NCBI GenBank assembly: GCA_019136395.1
Contig: JAGVUH010000021.1
Location: 1 to 10,198, forward strand
From: Gammaproteobacteria bacterium
Lineage (GTDB): Bacteria; Pseudomonadota; Gammaproteobacteria; Chromatiales; Chromatiaceae
DNA length: 10,198 bases
Reading direction: 5' to 3'
In this document: in pieces, positions 7,475-10,198 of the stretch
How the letters are laid out: each line of letters starts with the position of its first letter
Numbering within the stretch: the first letter of the stretch is position 1
Notes under the pieces: model-generated
The model's database searches: none
Told to the model about the DNA's origin: nothing
Seen by the model: only the letters and a program-made list of their open reading frames with translations
Translations under genes and position numbers: made by a program

Positions 7475-8059
7475 ATGCCCACCCCTGCATCCCTGTGGCG
7501 CGAGCATATCCTGCCCTTCACCCTCCTTGTCGGCCTGTTGGGGGCCGGAACCCTGGCGGGCGACTATCTGCTCCACCGCCTCGACCTGGTCTGGATCGGC
7601 CGCTACCTGGGCATCCCCGGTACCCTCCTGATCATCGTGTCGCTGGTCTATTCCCTGCGCAAACGCAAGCTCATCCTGGCGGGTAAACCCACCCTGCTAC
7701 TGCGGCTGCACGAATTCGGCAGTTGGCTGGGCACCCTCATGGTCCTGATTCATGCCGGGGTCCACTTCAATGCCATCCTGCCCTGGTTGGCGACGGTGGC
7801 GATGGGGGTCAACGTCATCAGCGGCATGGTCGGCAAGTTGCTACTCGGCCGCGCCCGCCAGCATATCCAGGAACAACGGGATCTGTATCAGTTGCGGGGG
7901 CTCTCCCGCCCGGCGGTGGAGCAGGCGGTGTTCTGGGACGCGGTGACATATGACGCCATGACCCGCTGGCGCCGGGTCCATATACCGATCTTCATCGTCT
8001 TTGCCACCCTGGCGTTGGGCCACATCATCAGCATCTTCCTCTTCTGGGGTTGGCAATGA
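7475..8059 (+). CDS. Four- to five-helix membrane protein with bis-histidine pairs, probable dihaem cytochrome b
   Basis: This 194-aa protein has hydrophobic helices at about residues 13-30, 40-60, 80-98, 100-118 and 168-192. Histidines His79 and His93 lie 14 residues apart in the second half (LRLHEFG...VLIHAGV), as do His169 and His183 (RRVHIPI...LALGHII). Two helices each carrying a His pair at this spacing is the arrangement that holds two stacked haems b in ferric reductase/NADPH oxidase and cytochrome b proteins. His97 is an alternative ligand. The loop 120-165 is charged and likely cytoplasmic. The gene starts 3 bp after the flavoprotein stop, with GGAGG (7462-7466) at 8-nt spacing, and its stop overlaps the cytochrome start as ATGA, so translation is coupled. 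It is the natural bridge between the reductase and the multihaem cytochrome. I do not recognise a named family member, so the dihaem assignment rests on the histidine pattern. Confidence 0.85.
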   Translation: MPTPASLWREHILPFTLLVGLLGAGTLAGDYLLHRLDLVWIGRYLGIPGTLLIIVSLVYSLRKRKLILAGKPTLLLRLHEFGSWLGTLMVLIHAGVHFNAILPWLATVAMGVNVISGMVGKLLLGRARQHIQEQRDLYQLRGLSRPAVEQAVFWDAVTYDAMTRWRRVHIPIFIVFATLALGHIISIFLFWGWQ

Positions 8060-8811
8060 ACCGCACCGTCAAATTCGTGCTGGCCGCCAACCTGATCGTG
8101 TTGGCGCTGCTCACCCTGATTTTTCCCCACCTGATGATCAGTCCCGGCAAACTGATCGTCGGCCACCAGGATCTTGAAGGCGATTGCTTTGCCTGCCATG
8201 CGCCTTTCACCGGGGCCAGCGCCGGACGCTGCACGGCCTGTCACCAGCCAGCGGACATCGGGCGCCTGACCACCGTCGGCCTGCCCCTCGCCAACCCGCT
8301 GACCAAGACGCCCTTTCACCAGCAACTCATCAAGGAGGACTGCGTCGCCTGCCACAGCGATCATGCCGGGGTGAAACGTTATCGCCGCGAGGGCCGGTTC
8401 GAGCATAGACTGCTCAGCGCCACGTCCCGCGAGGCCTGTAACACCTGTCATCGCTCACCCGAGGATCGGATTCACCAGTCCGTCACGGGAGAGTGTAGTC
8501 AGTGTCATAGCCAAGATCGCTGGACCCCGGCGACCTTTGACCACGACCGCTACTTCCTACTCGACCGCGACCACAACGTCCAATGCGCCACCTGCCATGA
8601 GCGCAATGATTACCGCGGTTACACCTGCTACGGCTGCCATGAGCACCATCCCGACAAGATCTGGCGGGAGCACGTCAAGGAGGGTATCCGGGATTTCAGG
8701 AATTGCGTCGAGTGCCACCGCAGCGCGGACGAGCACGATATTCGCGGGAAAGGTCATGGCGAGCACCAGGGCCGCAAGTCAGATCGGGACCATGACGACG
8801 ACGATGATTAG
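8056..8811 (+). CDS. Membrane-anchored octahaem c-type cytochrome with Asp/His-rich C-terminal tail
   Basis: This 251-aa protein has an N-terminal hydrophobic anchor (residues 5-24, VKFVLAANLIVLALLTLIFP) that lacks a clear cleavage site, so it probably stays tethered with the rest in the periplasm. Eight CXXCH haem c motifs start at Cys44 (CFACH), 59 (CTACH), 96 (CVACH), 128 (CNTCH), 147 (CSQCH), 177 (CATCH), 191 (CYGCH) and 217 (CVECH). About one haem per 31 residues and many extra histidines for distal ligation resemble cytochrome c3/class III-type and NapC-like electron-transfer cytochromes. No catalytic motif of nitrite, hydroxylamine or tetrathionate reductases is apparent, so electron transfer is more likely than catalysis. 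The tail after the last motif is His- and Asp-rich and ends DRDHDDDDD. The ATG at 8056 overlaps the preceding stop (ATGA); the upstream in-frame TTG at 8050 is less likely. Haem attachment needs a cytochrome c maturation system encoded elsewhere. Confidence 0.93.
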   Translation: MNRTVKFVLAANLIVLALLTLIFPHLMISPGKLIVGHQDLEGDCFACHAPFTGASAGRCTACHQPADIGRLTTVGLPLANPLTKTPFHQQLIKEDCVACHSDHAGVKRYRREGRFEHRLLSATSREACNTCHRSPEDRIHQSVTGECSQCHSQDRWTPATFDHDRYFLLDRDHNVQCATCHERNDYRGYTCYGCHEHHPDKIWREHVKEGIRDFRNCVECHRSADEHDIRGKGHGEHQGRKSDRDHDDDDD

Positions 8812-8890
8812 CCTGATGCCCCCGGTTCCTGGCGGATTTGTCCAGCCATGCGTTAGCAAGCACGACATCCCATCGCGCTGCGGCAGCCGC
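8812..8890. other. Short convergent intergenic gap between cytochrome and cation transporter genes
   Basis: These 79 bp separate two converging genes. Only very short self-complementary stretches occur (for example GCGG-CAG-CCGC at 8879-8889), with no T-run, so no terminator can be supported. Confidence 0.4.
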
Positions 8891-9817
8891 TCACAAGTGC
8901 TTCGGATCGGCGGTGAATTGGATGGTCAGCCAGCGGTCCGGACCTTCGCCGCCGATGGCCGCCCCGATCTCGGCGCGAAAGGCATCGAGCTCCCCGATCG
9001 CGAGCCGCAGCTCCGCCGGCAGCAGCACCCCGACCTCGATGAACCGGGCCCGGCCGGCCTTGGATACATAGCTGCGATAGCCCAGGAACCCATGGCGGGC
9101 GACAAAGTCCGCCATGACGCCACACACCTGGGCGTCCAGATCCGACGGACTGATCAGCAGAATCTCCTGGAGGGATTGTCGGGCCTCGCGGAAGGGCAGG
9201 GGCAGAAGCAGGAGTGACAGGAACGCCAACACCGCCGGGTCCACGTAGGGAATCAGGTGCTCCGCCGCCGTGCCCTCCATGGCGAGGGCGGCGATGAAGG
9301 CCAGGAACAGGGCGAGGGTGATCAGGGCGGACATCAGCCAGGCCTTGACATCAAGCTGGACCAGGCCGGAATCGATGCGGTCGGCCTGCCCCTTCAGCCA
9401 CCACCACATGCCAAAAGCGATCAGGGCGACGCACCCGGCATAGACCAGGGCAATGCCGAATTCCGGGTCATAGCCCCCCTTGAGCAGGCTGTTGACCGAG
9501 CTGAGCAGGGCATAGCCGACGAGGAAGATCAGAACCGAGGATTTCAAGGCCATGACCAGCGGCTCAAGATGCCAGAAGCCGTTCTGGAAACGGTGATTCC
9601 CCTCGCTCGCCACCAGCCGGGCGACCACCAGGGTCAGCCAGGTGATGGCGACATCCACCAGGGAGAAGACGCCATCGAAGAGGATGGCCGTGGACTGGGC
9701 GAGGAAACCGAACAGGATGCCGAGCCCGGCGATGGCGAGGGTGGCGTAAAGGGAGATCCGCAGCAGTCGCGCCTCAAGTTCCGAGCGCAGCAGGAGGACC
9801 CGGTCGATACTGGCCAT
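8891..9817 (-). CDS. Cation diffusion facilitator-like transporter (COG3965 type)
   Basis: This 308-aa inner-membrane protein has about six hydrophobic segments in the first 220 residues and a soluble C-terminal domain (about 225-308), the layout of cation diffusion facilitators that export Zn, Co, Cd or Fe in exchange for protons. The stretch FDGVFSLVDV (Asp48, Asp55) corresponds to the TM2 metal-site helix and FQNGFWHLEP to the conserved loop after it. The fifth-helix motif, HxxxD in YiiP, reads LDVKAWLMSA here (Asp156, Lys158), so the classical Asp-Asp-His-Asp site is not evident. From memory this variation is typical of the predicted Co/Zn/Cd transporter group COG3965. Its ATG at 9817 lies 2 bp after the preceding gene's stop, so the two are likely co-transcribed. 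The metal cannot be inferred. Confidence 0.85.
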   Translation of the reverse strand: MASIDRVLLLRSELEARLLRISLYATLAIAGLGILFGFLAQSTAILFDGVFSLVDVAITWLTLVVARLVASEGNHRFQNGFWHLEPLVMALKSSVLIFLVGYALLSSVNSLLKGGYDPEFGIALVYAGCVALIAFGMWWWLKGQADRIDSGLVQLDVKAWLMSALITLALFLAFIAALAMEGTAAEHLIPYVDPAVLAFLSLLLLPLPFREARQSLQEILLISPSDLDAQVCGVMADFVARHGFLGYRSYVSKAGRARFIEVGVLLPAELRLAIGELDAFRAEIGAAIGGEGPDRWLTIQFTADPKHL

Positions 9818-9819
9818 GC

Positions 9820-10198
9820 TCAGCCCGGCCCCCCGTCGCGTACCGGCGAGTCAGCCGACGGGGCCGAGGGGTCATGGCCCAGCCAGTCCAGGATGCGCCC
9901 CTGCTGGAACTCGTAGAAGGGATTGTGACGTTGGCGCAGCAACCAGTTGCCGGGCAGCTTGAGCACGCCGTTCTCCCCGCGGATGGCTAACTGGCCGAGA
10001 AAGACCTGGCCGGGGTCCTCCGGGGGGTAGCGGCCATAGAGGGGGTCGTCGGGGGGGAAGGGCAGGGCGACATGGGAGAGGGCGATGACATCCTCGGGCC
10101 AGGGCGCCGCCAGGGGGGTGCTGGTCGCAAAGCCGGCGGTGAAGGGGGGCTTTTGTTCGGCCAGGACCTCCCGACTGTCGGGGTTCAGGTTGCGGACG
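9820..10198 (-). CDS. Possible alpha/beta hydrolase, C-terminal 125 residues (5' part outside the window)
   Basis: The frame is open on the minus strand from the window edge to TGA at 9822-9820. It encodes 125 residues beginning VRNLNPDSREVLAEQKPPF, with VIALSHVALPFPPDDPLYG, VFLGQLAIRGENG and LLRQRHNPFYEF in the middle and a weakly conserved Pro/Ser/Asp tail. From memory the segment with SHVALPF...DDPLYG and RHNPFY resembles the end of a proteobacterial alpha/beta-fold hydrolase family, where the histidine of SHVALPF could be the catalytic His. The nucleophile region would lie outside the window, so this cannot be verified. The gene precedes the cation transporter by 2 bp, implying an operon. 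Coding is supported by the long open frame and GC-rich third positions; the family call is moderate to weak. Confidence 0.6.
   Translation of the reverse strand, partial: VRNLNPDSREVLAEQKPPFTAGFATSTPLAAPWPEDVIALSHVALPFPPDDPLYGRYPPEDPGQVFLGQLAIRGENGVLKLPGNWLLRQRHNPFYEFQQGRILDWLGHDPSAPSADSPVRDGGPG

Noticed and set aside
8537..9217. Plus-strand 226-codon open frame crossing the cytochrome end and the transporter gene
   Set aside because: It begins as a Thr-rich shadow of the cytochrome and continues antisense to the transporter; no single gene would span both.
9257..9916. Plus-strand 219-codon open frame opposite the cation transporter
   Set aside because: The product is a Gln/Gly/Asp-rich shadow of the transporter's antisense strand, without any domain.
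1..10198. CRISPR arrays, tRNA or rRNA genes, insertion sequences
   Set aside because: No regularly spaced repeats, cloverleaf-like sequence, rRNA motifs or transposase genes were seen on either strand.

Overview
This is a GC-rich window with dense gene packing. The genes look proteobacterial: an RND multidrug pump, a 7TMR-DISM hybrid histidine kinase, a HipBA toxin-antitoxin pair, a multihaem cytochrome c operon, and a COG3965-type cation transporter. The mix fits Gammaproteobacteria, for example a Chromatiales-like sulfur or phototrophic lineage. That placement is inferred from gene content and composition only, because no rRNA or other marker gene is present.

Layout: (1) 1-1308, plus strand: C-terminal part of an AcrB-like RND permease, cut by the window edge. 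(2) 1375-4236, plus strand: a 953-aa membrane-bound hybrid histidine kinase with an unusual insert in its ATPase domain. (3) 4237-4321: a short convergent gap holding two GC-rich stem-loops. (4) 4322-5850, minus strand: hipB then hipA, with a 28-bp near-palindrome just upstream of hipB that looks like the autoregulatory operator. (5) 5891-6196: a relatively AT-rich intergenic stretch with a possible promoter and small inverted repeats. (6) 6197-8811, plus strand: a tightly coupled three-gene redox operon. (7) 8812-8890: a short convergent gap. (8) 8891-10198, minus strand: a cation diffusion facilitator-like transporter preceded by the end of a possible alpha/beta hydrolase, 2 bp apart.

The most interesting unit is the redox operon. 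Gene 1 encodes a membrane-anchored flavoprotein reductase with a plant-type 2Fe-2S domain. Gene 2 encodes a small membrane protein with two pairs of histidines, each pair 14 residues apart, as in dihaem b proteins of the ferric reductase/NOX type. Gene 3 encodes a membrane-anchored cytochrome with eight CXXCH motifs and an Asp/His-rich tail. Together they read as a wire from cytoplasmic NAD(P)H (FAD, 2Fe-2S) through two membrane haems b to a periplasmic octahaem cytochrome c. The parts are recognisable; this combination as a dedicated transmembrane electron conduit is an inference and I cannot name a characterised equivalent.
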